Shown piece by piece: positions 33,711-44,165 of a stretch of DNA of 64,000 bases. Every line of letters starts with the position of its first letter. Within the stretch, counting starts at the first letter, position 1. The position numbers and the translations under genes are program-made. Below the pieces are notes generated by a model. It was not told the origin of the DNA. It made no database searches and saw nothing but the letters and a program-made list of their open reading frames with translations. The stretch is from Annulohypoxylon bovei var. microspora. Its lineage: Eukaryota; Ascomycota; Sordariomycetes; Xylariales; Hypoxylaceae. The DNA is taken from the NCBI GenBank assembly GCA_022836615.1, contig MU405351.1, positions 1-64,000 of the forward strand, given 5' to 3'.

Positions 33711-34623
33711 GGTGCCCTAGTCTTGTGGTGGAATCAAAGAGGGCTCCTTGAGCCTGAATATGGATAGTGGGACAGGACGGGAAATGAGAGAATAGGGGTA
33801 CAAAATAACCTAATGACCATAACATAAAGGCCAAAAAGCGGGAACGAAACTTAGGAAGGATTTCATTTTGGATGACTGGAGCAAGTATAAGTAAATTATC
33901 GAAGAGGCAGGATAGAATGAGATTTATACCCCTGAGGGTTTCATTGAGGCAACGAGATTCGTACTATAAAACTCTAAAGAACGACTGTTCAATCATCGTA
34001 GCCTCTAGCTTGGTAAAATATCGATATGGCGCAACTGGTGCGCCACAGTAGATTGTGGGATCAATGGGCGATTCAATAGTTGGTAATATTCTAGTTTACC
34101 TATCCAAGATCTGGAGAGAACCAATTGCCAACTATAGGCCCAGATCAGTCCTAGTTAAACTATCATCATGTATGGATAACGAATTAATGAATCTTAAATA
34201 CCTAGATAATTTTCATATTTATATCGGTGCCGCGAAACCTACACTGCGGCCTCATCGAGAACGGCCGTACGGTATAGTCTTTAATAGCCGCCCGTTTGTG
34301 TAAATTACGTATTGCCATAATTGGTATTGGCACCTTGATAAAAATACCACACGAAGGAATAAATAAAAATATCTTCAGATGAGTCCAGCTGAACCGACTC
34401 CGACTAGATGTAGCTGGTTGATGACTTGTCATACGCCACACGGATGGATTCCGCGCTGCATATAGGTAGTAGGTACCTACAGGCAAGAAGCGGGGTTTGT
34501 GAATCGGTTTATACGTTGAAATTTGACCAGAATATTTTCAGTGATAACTTCTCCTCCTTATTCTCCTCCTTATTCTCATCCGTTTCTTTCGGTCACCAAA
34601 ATCTTCCATCTCGGGCCGTCACT
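33711..34623. other. Divergent intergenic region
   Basis: Upstream of the disordered hypothetical gene (-) and the glutathione-synthetase-like gene (+). It has a 12-nt direct repeat (TTCTCCTCCTTA twice, about 34549-34572) in the leader of the latter. An in-frame upstream ATG at 34426 is present, but the sequence between it and 34624 does not look like conserved protein. Confidence 0.5.
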
Positions 34624-36156
34624 ATGCAGGTAGAACAGATCAGCGAAGTACATCTGGAAAAAATATTGTCGGAACTAGAAGATTACCAAATTTCCCACGC
34701 GTCGCTTCTTAAGATCCCACGCAGCCTGGCAGATTTTGATTCAACAGTGGCGGTTGCCCGTCCAATTGGCGTTAGCATTGTTCCGACTGCATTCCCCCGT
34801 CTCCTGTTCTATCACGCTCTAGACATTCAAACCCTCTTCAATGAGCTTTATATCAGAATCTCCGAAGATGACACCTGGCTTGAAACTATTATCGAGAGTT
34901 TGGGGGAAGTAGACGGGCTTGCGGCTAAGTTGTGGTCTATATGGGAACGCGTAAGGGACGAAGGAGAGATCCAAAAGTTGAGGTGCGGAATATTTAGGAG
35001 TGATTATATGCTTCATTATGACTGTCCGGGTATTGGTGGGAAAGAAACCATCACGGATGATCATATACTGCAGTGTCTGAGGGGCTCTGAGCTTAAGCAA
35101 GTCGAGTTCAACACCTACTCCTGTGCTGGGGGAGTTCATGCCAACATCGTAGCAAATATGCACCGATATTTAGCAAGCAAAAGTATCCACAAAGCGCCTT
35201 ATCTCCCGACGAACAACGCGATTAGATCAATCGTAAAAGCTCTCGAAGGGGCCCATAGGGAATACGGCTCACCAGTAGACCCGAATAGACATACAGCTAT
35301 ACTTATGACGGTACAACCAAACAATGTCAACATTTGCGATGAACGACCTATTGAGTATGCGTTGTCGGAGTGTGAGCCGCCTATTGTGCTTTACCGGGCC
35401 GAGTTTAGTGATGAGATAACACAGAAGTGTAGTCTAGGGCCTAGTCGCGAGTTGCTCTTTCGACCAAATCTTGAGAGTAAAGTTATCGAAATTTCGATTG
35501 TATATCAGAGGGCCGGGTATGACCTACACGAATATGATCGACAAGGAATCGATGCGCGGTGTATGCTTGAGCGATCACGAGCAATCAAGTGCCCAACGAT
35601 ACTATCTCATTTAGCCGGGCTGAAAAAGGTCCAACAAGAGCTTACTACCCCCGGGATCCTGGAGAGATTTATAGCCCCTGAGATGGTCGCCCTTCTGCGT
35701 CGGACCTTTGTACCTCAGTATCCGTTTGGTATATCTATGGAGGGCATACAAGCCCAAGCCCAAGAAATAGCATTGGATAAACAGAAAGCCGAGAACTATA
35801 TTTTAAAGCCCTCACTCGAAGGGGGAGGCCACAATGTTTACGGGGAAGACATACCAGATTTTCTCAAAACCGTCCCAAAGCAGGAATGGAGTAAATATGT
35901 GTTGATGGAGAGAATCCATCCTCCATTGGTACACGGCGTGCTTATCTCTCCCATAGATACTCACAGGGGTGTAGTCGTTTCTGAGTTAGGTGTCTTGGGC
36001 ACATGTCTCTGGAGACGAAATGAGCGGCGCGGAGAGAAGGTAGAGATCATCAGTAATAATAGAGCTGGGTGGACATTCAAGACGAAACCCGAGGACGTCC
36101 AAGAGATGAGCGTTGTTAAAGGGTACGGGTGCTTCGATTGCCCGTCCCTTCTCTAG
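34624..36156 (+). CDS. Glutathione-synthetase-like ATP-grasp enzyme
   Basis: Single exon, 510 aa from the ATG at 34624. Family landmarks occur in order: FRSDYMLHYD at about residue 123, QVEFNTYSCAGGVHA at about 159, KKVQQELTTPG, the ATP-binding glycine-rich loop KPSLEGGGHNVYG starting at residue 395, VLMERI, and a C-terminal GYGCFDCPSLL resembling the eukaryotic GS end. Eukaryotic glutathione synthetase joins gamma-glutamylcysteine and glycine with ATP in the cytosol. The segment after EFNT (SCAGGVHA) differs from the SFGG-type loop I remember for yeast. It may therefore be a paralogue with altered substrate, or a lineage variant. The glycine loop reads SLEGGG where QREGGG is usual. A perfect inverted repeat begins 7 nt after the stop codon. 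Confidence 0.84.
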   Translation: MQVEQISEVHLEKILSELEDYQISHASLLKIPRSLADFDSTVAVARPIGVSIVPTAFPRLLFYHALDIQTLFNELYIRISEDDTWLETIIESLGEVDGLAAKLWSIWERVRDEGEIQKLRCGIFRSDYMLHYDCPGIGGKETITDDHILQCLRGSELKQVEFNTYSCAGGVHANIVANMHRYLASKSIHKAPYLPTNNAIRSIVKALEGAHREYGSPVDPNRHTAILMTVQPNNVNICDERPIEYALSECEPPIVLYRAEFSDEITQKCSLGPSRELLFRPNLESKVIEISIVYQRAGYDLHEYDRQGIDARCMLERSRAIKCPTILSHLAGLKKVQQELTTPGILERFIAPEMVALLRRTFVPQYPFGISMEGIQAQAQEIALDKQKAENYILKPSLEGGGHNVYGEDIPDFLKTVPKQEWSKYVLMERIHPPLVHGVLISPIDTHRGVVVSELGVLGTCLWRRNERRGEKVEIISNNRAGWTFKTKPEDVQEMSVVKGYGCFDCPSLL

Positions 36157-36162
36157 CCACTG

Positions 36163-36250
36163 AACTAGTAGTCTCTTTAAATAGGAAATGGTATAACCAT
36201 ATGACGAATACGTAGGTTATACCATTTCCTATTTAAAGAGACTACTAGTT
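36163..36250. repeat. Perfect 36-bp inverted repeat with 16-nt loop
   Basis: Left arm 36163-36198 (starts AACTAGTAGTCTCTTTAA) and right arm 36215-36250 are exact reverse complements over 36 nt. They are separated by 16 nt (36199-36214). The element lies 7 nt downstream of the glutathione-synthetase-like stop codon and about 320 nt before the next start. In RNA it would form a very stable hairpin in the 3' UTR. It could be a recent palindromic duplication, a minimal inverted-repeat element or an assembly artefact. Confidence 0.95.
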
Positions 36251-36571
36251 GAAAGCCGAGAATCCCATCCAACCATAACCATGTATGTACGACGACCACT
36301 AAATATTTATTTCAAGCTTCCCCGCATTACATCACATATGTAAAAAATCTCAGCATCATATGTTACCCAGCATATCTGCAGGTACAACGTTAACTATGTG
36401 ATAGGTAACTTCTCATTGGTCCTAGGTTTATTAATAGGTATGTAACGTACCTATATATCTCGGTATTTAGGTTAAGTTATGTCATGGCCCTGAGGTTTGG
36501 AAAACGATCCGGTACCAACCGATTTCTCACATCTATATAAGATATTTATCAGACACTTGCATATATAGAAT
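36251..36571. other. Intergenic region
   Basis: Promoter of the royal-jelly/yellow-like gene. It is AT-rich, with TATATAA-type words near 36533-36540. No other gene is seen. Confidence 0.5.
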
Positions 36572-37991
36572 ATGAAGCTAAACATTCTCGTCGCGGTCAG
36601 CTCCCTTCGCCGAGCATTGGCGCAAACTAATTTCCCAGTGGTGCTTAATAACACGTTCGATACCACTGGACCACGAAATGTCCGGATTGATACCGGGAAA
36701 TACGGTCCACCGGTCGAGGAGTATCATTATTTTTACGACCAATGGCCCATCGGACTTGCAGTGTCCAAGACGGGGCGGGTTTTTACCTGCTATACGCGAG
36801 GGACGTATGCGTATACCTTGGGTGAAGTGGTTCATAAGACAGCTGAGGTAGCATACCCTAGCTTAGAGTTGAATACACCTCCCCAGGGGCTTTACAATGC
36901 TAGCAACGCCATAACGTTTGGAAGCAATGATGCGAGCCATTTTGTCAGCGTACAAGCGCTATACGTAACACCCGACGATACACTCTGGGTGCTCGACACC
37001 GGTCGTCCAACCATCAACCAATCAGAAAGCGTCAGCATACCATACGCTGCTCCGGGTGGTCCAAAGCTAGTAGCCATTGACTTAACTACGAATAACATTA
37101 GCAAGACATATACCCTACCACCGACAGTTCATTATCCAGATTCCTACATGAACGACTTGAGGTTTGACCTAAGGTCTAATGCCACCGTGTCAGGAGGGGG
37201 CATCGCGTACATCGTTGATAGCAGCAATGAGGGAAGAACGGGGTTCATTATGATCGATCTAGCGACAGGAGAGAGTTGGAGACATTTGAACCAACATCCT
37301 AGCACTCGGGTTGTATCCGAGGTTGTGCCTAGCTACAACGGATTGCCGTTTTATACTAGACAGGAAGGACACCCCTTGGGATTCCAGGAAGAAGGTCTCG
37401 ACGGTGCTGAGCTAGATAAATATGGAGAGGTATAGTAAATGATGAACTTGGATGTGCTAAAGTGAGACTAACTCCTCGCAGGTTATGTACTACTCGGCGC
37501 TGACTACGGATTATCTCTACTCCATAGAGACGCGGTACTTACGAGTTAACCCAAACAGCGATCCTCTCGCGAATAAAAATGCTTTTGATAATGTCAACAG
37601 CCTGGGCCAGAGAGGTGGGAATGCTAATGGATTCACGGGTGACAGTATCGGCAATGTGTACATGCTAATGCCAGAGCACAATGCTATATACATATACAAG
37701 TACGTGTTCACACAGTTTAGTTGATACCTATTCAGGGCATAAACAACTAATAACTAATAACTAATATTTCTTAGCTCTTCGACCCGATTGACAACGCCAT
37801 ATATTAGAGACCCTCGCATAGTCTGGCCGGACAGTGCGAACGTGGGCTGGGATGGATATATCTATGTCACGATCAACCAACTACCTTACCAGCCGGATTG
37901 GAACAGTGGTGTAGATGGACGAGTACACCCGGGATTGATATTGCGATCTAAGCTACCTGATGGTGCTAGCAAGAACACACTTTTGATGTAG
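36572..37991 (+). CDS. Secreted major royal jelly/yellow-type beta-propeller protein
   Basis: Three exons, 36572-37429, 37482-37699 and 37775-37991, encode 430 aa. The introns 37430-37481 (GTATAG..GCAG) and 37700-37774 (GTACGT..TTAG, with ACTAAT branch sites) keep frame. The N-terminus has a signal-peptide-like segment ending near ALAQ. The body matches the MRJP/yellow family: WPIGLAVSKTGRVFTCY near the N-terminus, LWVLDTGRP in the middle, MNDLRFD, YYSALTTDYLYSI, and IVWPDSANVGWDGYIYVT near the end. Members are six-bladed propellers related to SMP-30 lactonases. Fungal functions are mostly unknown. It follows the glutathione-synthetase-like gene on the same strand. Confidence 0.83.
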
Positions 37992-38020
37992 CCCCTATTC
38001 CCCCCTATACATATTTCGAC

Positions 38021-38355
38021 TTAATCTGCGCTTCTGCGCTCGCCCTGTCCACTCTTAGGGTCACCTGCTACCAGACTCCGACTCTGGCCACCGCTAGCAT
38101 TTGTTACTGTCAAACCTGCACCACGTTCGTGCTCGGGAAGCTCTGCCGTCTTGTCCGCCCTTGCGACGTGAGAATTCTTGCACAAGGATTGTTTAGCAGA
38201 ATGTCTGGGGATAAATATCTAAGGGCTTATATCGCGCTTTTCGGGGAAACCAAGCTCACCTTGGGCTCGTTACCAACGCCATGAATAATGTTATGGTCAC
38301 TCTCGGAAGAGAGATCTTGAGCGTTATGAGCTCGTCCACTTCCTTCCCGAGGCAT
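38021..38355 (-). CDS. Possible small two-exon protein, 83 aa
   Basis: Proposed exons are 38355-38260 (starting MPREGSGRAHNAQDL) and 38176-38021 (ending GQGERRSAD). The intron 38177-38259 has a GTGAGC donor, a GCTAAAC branch site and a CAAG acceptor; the acceptor is weak. Both exons read as hydrophilic Gly/Ser/Asp/Glu-rich protein, with AELPEHERGAGLTVTNASGG in exon 2. That resembles small hydrophilic fungal proteins of unknown function. Each exon is too short to stand out alone. It overlaps the 3' flank of the royal-jelly-like gene on the other strand. Confidence 0.4.
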
Positions 38356-39006
38356 TTCCTATGTATACGCTCAAGATTCTTATTTATGTTTGAGCTGCTC
38401 GAGGAAGTGTTTGACTTTTTTTTCTTTACTCAATCAAAATATCTCGTAGTTAACTACCATAGATTAAGACTTTTTCTTTTTTCTTTTCTTTTTCTATCCT
38501 TACCTAGTTCAAGACAAAGCAATCTTTGACGTCACTAAGTAGGTAGTCAGGCATGAAAGGCCAAGCAAACGACATGTGATGAAATATATGTCATAATGAA
38601 ACAAGCTACTATAGGCGAGCGTGGCCAATAGTTTATATCGGAGACCCAATGGTCCCGGTTTTGAAAGTGATACACCAGGTCTCATAGCATGCCCGATGGA
38701 TTGGTAAGCTAAATACGCACCTACCAGGTTCCTGGTCAGATATTCTCGTGCCATTATCCGATTGCGCCATCCTTGCCATGTTTTGTCATCTCTAACCTCG
38801 CACTTCTACACGAGTCCGATCATTCCGACCCCGCGTAGGCATTTATAAGCAACCCTCAATACGCAAGTTGTACAGGTATAATTATATCTGAAGAAACCCT
38901 CGACTTCCACGACTTATCCCTTCAGTCACGTACATACCTAGATACCTAATCTACCTACCTATCTTACCACCGAACTCTATTCGCAAACACCCAAACCCCT
39001 AATACA
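38356..39006. other. Divergent intergenic region
   Basis: Upstream of the glutathione S-transferase. It has a pyrimidine-rich tract at about 38415-38500 and ACCTAGATACCTAATCTACC-type repeats at about 38936-38965. No further gene is seen. Confidence 0.5.
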
Positions 39007-39985
39007 ATGGCAGCACCGAAGATCAAATTGTATACGAATCATGCATGCCCCTGTGTGTAAATATCAACCTATTAGTCTAGAATGAGAGCTAATTTATATC
39101 AAAGGGGCCCGTATGTCACACCGAGAGTTCTTTTCCCCCCTTTCTCGTCTGTCTCGGGAGCAAGAACTTCTTAATTAAGCTGGCCAAGGAGTTATTACTT
39201 CCGAGGCATGTTCAAAACTCTTAAAACTCTTCCCTAGAAAAGAAATAACCGACTCCCGCTATTGTAGATCGAGCGCATATTTCTCTTGCAGAGCTTCAGC
39301 TACCATTCGACGAGGAGATTATCGACTTGGCCGCCCCCCGAACCGCGGAATATCTAAAAATTAATCCTCGGGGCCTAATTCCAACTTTAGAATTCAACGG
39401 TGAGATTCTCACCGAATCGGCTATAATCTCCAATTTCTTGGCAAACGAGTTCCCCTCGCATCTGATCCCGGTGTCAAACGCACCCGGAGCAGCACTACTT
39501 CGTGCTAAGGTCGATTTCTTCGTCGACACTTTTATCTCCAAGGTGAACGGTAACTTCTTCAAAGCGCAATTTGCCAAGACGGATGATGAGGTAGAGGGCT
39601 TCGTCAAAGAATACGTCGATGCTGTCGTGAAGGAAATTGAGCCACTCCTGAGTACCGCGGCGCCTTTCTTCAACGGAAGCGACAAACTTACCCAGGCCGA
39701 AGTAATTCCTCCTTTAATTTATATCCCCATCGCCTTTTAGGTAAAGATTATGAGCTAAACTACCCATGCTAGGTTCTGACGGGTTCATTCATCGTCCGTC
39801 TATTCACACTGCCGAAGTACGGCATCCTGCCCGAGCACATACTGAGCGATCTATCCGTTAAGGCTCCAAACTTCTATCGGTGGGGTCAGGCTGTTTCCAA
39901 GCATCCTAGCGTCGTAGGGATATACGATGAAAAAGTGATGGCAGAAAAGACGAAGCAGAGGCTAGCTAAACTACGAGCTGCTTGA
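39007..39985 (+). CDS. Glutathione S-transferase with a 6-nt microexon
   Basis: Four exons, 39007-39052, 39105-39110, 39268-39701 and 39773-39985, encode 232 aa. The 6-nt microexon GGGCCC lies between CAAAG and GTATGT. It restores the expected TGG GCC CAT (WAH), giving ACPWAHRAHISLAEL across three exons. Without it the N-terminal domain lacks two residues, and no other splice pair gives the right phase. Introns are 39053-39104 (GTGTGT..AAAG), 39111-39267 and 39702-39772 (GTAATT..CTAG). The thioredoxin-like N-domain has NPRGLIPTLEFNGEILTESAI, the glutathione-binding cis-Pro and ES motif of omega/GTT-like GSTs. An all-helical C-domain follows. It conjugates or reduces substrates with glutathione in the cytosol. 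Confidence 0.85.
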
Positions 39986-40772
39986 ACATCTTATCCAAGT
40001 TTAGGGATGGGTTCAGCTGGTTTCTGAATGGTATGAAATATCTCGATGCTGTGTCTTTATTCTTACATTAGCGTAACACATCAACTTCTTGTATCTAACA
40101 CGAGCCTCCGATACTCACCGAGGCACCTTGGTATATAACTTTACCCTCGGTCGTCTATGATTTCCCAGTTTGTGATGGAAATAGTGTATTCGTGATTACT
40201 CTGAGGATGGTGACTCATGGGATGTGGCCCATGGTAAGCATCAAGTGACAGGATGTAGACTGGGTGGATGTGGTCGCCACGATGTTGTTGCGTAAAGAGC
40301 TTTAAATAAATCTGCCTGGGACGAAAACGTAGGCATATACATAAGTACATGACAAGCCCTTTGTCCATGCTGTCAATAGGTTATTCACGAATAGGTCTTC
40401 TCTTAACAGACCGGGCCTCTGATGGATCGGACCCCTATACGACCGAACCTTCAATCACTAGCCCCCCAAATAGACCGAACCTTTGCTTACTCAAGTCACT
40501 GGTACCCAACAATCTCATATCAACACCGGTTTATAGTCGAGCGGAACCTAGATGTGTTCTTAGCAATGCTTCATTGATTAACAATACTAAAGCATCCTAG
40601 GGATTGATATTAGTGGAGGGTGGAGGGTGTCGGAACTGGGTCATCACTCGCGATTGCTATGTTGTTGAAGTCGGATGCTCTGTTCCCGCACCTTATCGAT
40701 CGATGATATTTCCAAATTATAATATCCGTTTCTAGTTGTAAAACATCGAATGATACGAGACGATGTTTTCTG

Positions 40773-40814
40773 AATCGACAATCGACAATCGACAATCGAC
40801 AATCGACAATCGAC
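40773..40814. repeat. AATCGAC tandem repeat
   Basis: Six perfect head-to-tail copies of the 7-mer AATCGAC. Confidence 0.95.
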
Positions 40815-41770
40815 ATCAGGAGTTGGGTGATGGTAGGGGCCAGTTTACCGATTTAACATGAGCATATCGGTATAACTAGAAGATGCAAACATGCACCGTT
40901 TTTTATTTTCTCTTATTTTATACATATTTAGTGGATTGTTTTCTCGAATTGCTAAATCCTGACGGCGGAAACCGTCGTTATACTATCTGACGAGCATGCA
41001 GGGGGTTAGAGTGATCCTTCAAATGGACAAACTAGGTAGTTTCCACTCTAGTCGCTGCCTTGATGCGTCCCATCCGGTTGGTTTGTCGGTTTGGTCTTTG
41101 CATATTATCATTGTCGATAACTCGTGAGATTAAAAGAAGCTTAGCACCAACCCGCGCAATGTCCTGTGCAAACATACCCGGTTTATCAGGAGATGATTTG
41201 CGATACCTGCATAGGTATGGCCCGAGCCGAGCCTCCCGCCTTAGCACAAATCTTGTCAATGACGAACTGAGCCGAACTGAGCCTACAAAGCTTGGATATT
41301 CCGGGGTAATGGTTAATGGGGGAAGTCCACAAAGGCGAAAGAGGCTTTTTTGATAATATTCTTTTTAATATATAATACGCAGTAGTTTTCTGACGCGTGC
41401 TTCAAGTTCATTGGACTCGGAATAGGTAGGAAATAAGCAATTCTTTCCATACATACCCAGGTACGCAAGCAGTGAGCCGGAGTACAGGTCGGATTTAATG
41501 AATAAGTCGGAGATTATAGTCAAGAGGAACTTGTGATTGGCCCACGGCTTTCATGGCTGACTTTAGTCCTGTCCTGGACTGTTGGGATACGTTGCATTTT
41601 ATTGACATCACTTACCTAGACCATAAAGAGGCAATGTTAGAACAATCCCTTGTCAGCCACGAGGTCCTCCGACTTTTCCGGGTGTTCGAGATTCCCATGT
41701 GTTTTATATGTACGAGCTAAACTTATCGTGATGATTATATTTCTACTTTCTACCTTCTCCCTTCTACCTT

Positions 41771-41845
41771 AGTTAGGTATCTAGGTAGGTAGGTGCCTAC
41801 CTAGGTATGTATCTAGCATTGTGAAGTTATGAGTAGGTAGGTATA
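41771..41845. repeat. TAGGTAGGTACC microrepeat cluster
   Basis: A run of TTAGGTATCTAGGTAGGTAG steps, then GCCTACCTAGGTATG, then a second TAGGTAGGTA after a short gap. It is the longest cluster of this family in the window. Confidence 0.75.
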
Positions 41846-42382
41846 GAACCGGAAATACATAACCACAATTTTATGTACGAGGAACTGAATGGAGAATGGC
41901 ACTGTGAGATCCATACATCTGTTTTGTTCTGTTCCCTTTCTTCCCTTTCTGAGCTGACCCTCCCCCGAAGGATCCCTGGAGCCCACACCCCCTAACCTGA
42001 TCCCCTAACCACTCACGACCCCTGACTGACAGCTCGAACCCTGGAGGCTTAGCAAGATGAAATTAAGCGCGCCAACCCACTCAAAAGTCCCCTTCCTCCC
42101 CACCCTATGCGAATTCTCATCAATCAGACCACTCCACTCCTCTTTTCTCAGACTTACATACCTCTCTTTTTGCCCTGCTATTACAAAGTACCTACATTCT
42201 CATCCAGCGCGCTCAACCCATTCCCGCAGCACCCAAACCCGTCTTTGCTGCAGTGCAACTCATAGGCTAAGAAACAAACATTCGCTGAGCCCAGCTCCCC
42301 CGACTCGGGATCATGGGCTCCTTGCTTTCCGACCGCGTGTATATCGGCATACGGTGAAGGTTGGGATACTGACCGGAAACCC

Positions 42383-44165
42383 ATGGGCCTGCACGAGGCG
42401 CGAGTAGGGAAGTCGGACGCGATGCGCGACCTCGTCCATTTGATTCGGAGCCCTCAGTTATCGCCCGACTCTGTGGACTCGGTATTGAGTTCTAGCGAAT
42501 GCACACAAGAAGCCTCTCCGGTACCGTCTGACGCCGCCCACGACTATCCTGTATCATGGACCGGCGAGCAGCTTGCGCGGACGCCGGACGAAGTCGACTC
42601 GCCCGGTAGCTCGGTGCAGACGCCGCCGACTGGTTCTAATAAGCGCAGTCATCGTAAGAGGACGCATAGTCCCGATGTCTGGGAAGCGCACAAGGCGGAC
42701 ATCGCCCGCCTCTACTTAGAAGAGAATAAACGTCTCAAGGATGTAATGGAAATCATGGAGAGCCAATTTGGTTTTCGCGCATCGTAAGCTCAATAGTCTC
42801 CCTCGCCCTCTTTCTTTTATCTTCCTCCGCCCGTTAACTAAGTCAACTCAAAGCCAAAAGATGTACAAGACGAAGCTCACGCAATGGAAGTTCTTCAAGA
42901 ATAACCGCCAGGCTGACGTAGCAAATCTGCTCTACTTACAGCGTCACCGGCTAGCCATCGGCAAGGAGAGTACGTTTCGCAGGAATGGCAAGCCAATCGA
43001 TGTGGAGGCGTATATGAGAAGAAGAGGAATCAGCGCCTTCGATCTTGTTGAAGTGGCCGATTCTGGTGATCTGCCGCCGACTGTGAGGTGTCGCACTCCG
43101 CCTTCGCTCCCGAAGATCCTTGACCCCCCAGATGACCTTCGTCTTAAGGAGAGGTTCTTTCAGTGGACGTCCCAGAAGTTTGTTAAGCCTCGACCGATAG
43201 AGTCTGGTTATCTAAAGAGGCTGGACTCTCACCACGCGAGCAAGGCACTCCATTCCGTCCAGCTACTAACTCACGGATGTTGGCTCTTCTCAACTGGTCG
43301 CAACCAAGAGGGTGGCGATTTCTGTCGGGGGGCCTTTGCTCTCCTTCACCACGTGCTCGAGACATCCGCCTTCCTTTCCTTCTTCGAGATGATGATGGCG
43401 ATCCGCCGGTATCCTAACGCAGAAATTATTAAAGAGCTTTGGAGCTATCTCTCGCGGTATGCTGCCGCGATCGATGGCGTGAACCAGCCACTGCATCGGG
43501 TATTAGCGGCTTTCTCCAACTTTTCGCAGCAGCACGGCTTGGTGCACAGCGTCGATATTTTGGACTGGGCATTGCAGTGGGCCTCGGGCAGATTCAATAG
43601 TTCCTTTGATGGTAAAGCGTTTGACTATACTATGCTCAAGCCGTGGGATCTTGTGCCCGTAGGAAATTCGTATCACCGATACTATCTGTGTCTAAACCAC
43701 TGGGAAGTCGACTCTATTCCAACTGTAACCATACCGAGCCTGGATGTGTTCGAAGATCCTTCCAACTTACGAGCCGACCTGCTACTCATTTTCGGTAACC
43801 AGAGCAGCTGGCGTGACGACAGAATCTCGAAGGTTGCGCTGAAAGTGCTCGAGCAGAATCGGTCGTCTTCTAAACCTTCGGACTATCTCGAGTTCGTCTG
43901 CTTGTACTCTACCGCCCAACATAGCAAGGTGCGATCTGCCGACGAGGATCCTACGACAAGCATCGACCACAAATTAGCCAGGGAGTACCTGCAGCTGGCG
44001 GCGGACCTTCAGAGACGGGCTTGGCCTCCGGGGAAGAACTATTACGAGACGCTGCTTCTTCTCGAAAGCTGGTATCGGGAAGCCGGCGACTACGAGTCCG
44101 CAGATACCACACGAAGGAAACGTGAGGAGGGTTGCGTGGACGTATTAACAACTTTATCTAAATGA
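42383..44165 (+). CDS. Clr5-domain protein
   Basis: Two exons, 42383-42783 and 42854-44165, encode 570 aa. The intron 42784-42853 (GTAAGC..AAAG) joins GFRAS to QKMYKTKLTQW in frame. Residues about 98-155 form a Clr5 domain: a W..HK..IA.LY opening, then LKDVMEIME, GFRAS..MYKTKLTQWKFFKNNR. The domain is named after fission yeast Clr5, a silencing factor, and is common in filamentous fungi in proteins of mostly unknown role. Its helical, basic character suggests nucleic-acid binding. The remainder is a long helical region with tetratricopeptide-like texture and no catalytic motif. The first exon also has a Ser/Pro-rich disordered stretch. The ATG at 42383 has good context (CCCATGGG). Confidence 0.83.

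Larger units (their letters stand above)
39986..42382. other. Long intergenic region with repeats
   Basis: No supported gene. It contains a GACC/CCGAAC-rich patch (about 40409-40485), a 7-bp tandem repeat (40773-40814), and TAGGTAGG repeats (41771-41845). A pyrimidine-rich leader (about 41935-42250) precedes the Clr5-domain gene. The open frame at 42057-42407 is in this C/T-rich leader and looks non-coding or an upstream ORF. Confidence 0.55.

Noticed and set aside
34426..34623. N-terminal extension of the glutathione-synthetase-like protein
   Set aside because: The added 66 residues look non-conserved and include the repeated TTCTCCTCCTTA leader; family length fits a start at 34624.
38281..38529. 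Plus-strand open frame of 82 codons
   Set aside because: Phe/Leu-rich translation of a pyrimidine tract; the opposite strand gives a better small-gene model.
42057..42407. 116-codon frame upstream of the Clr5-domain gene
   Set aside because: Lies in a C/T-rich leader, overlaps the real start and has no domain; at most an upstream ORF.
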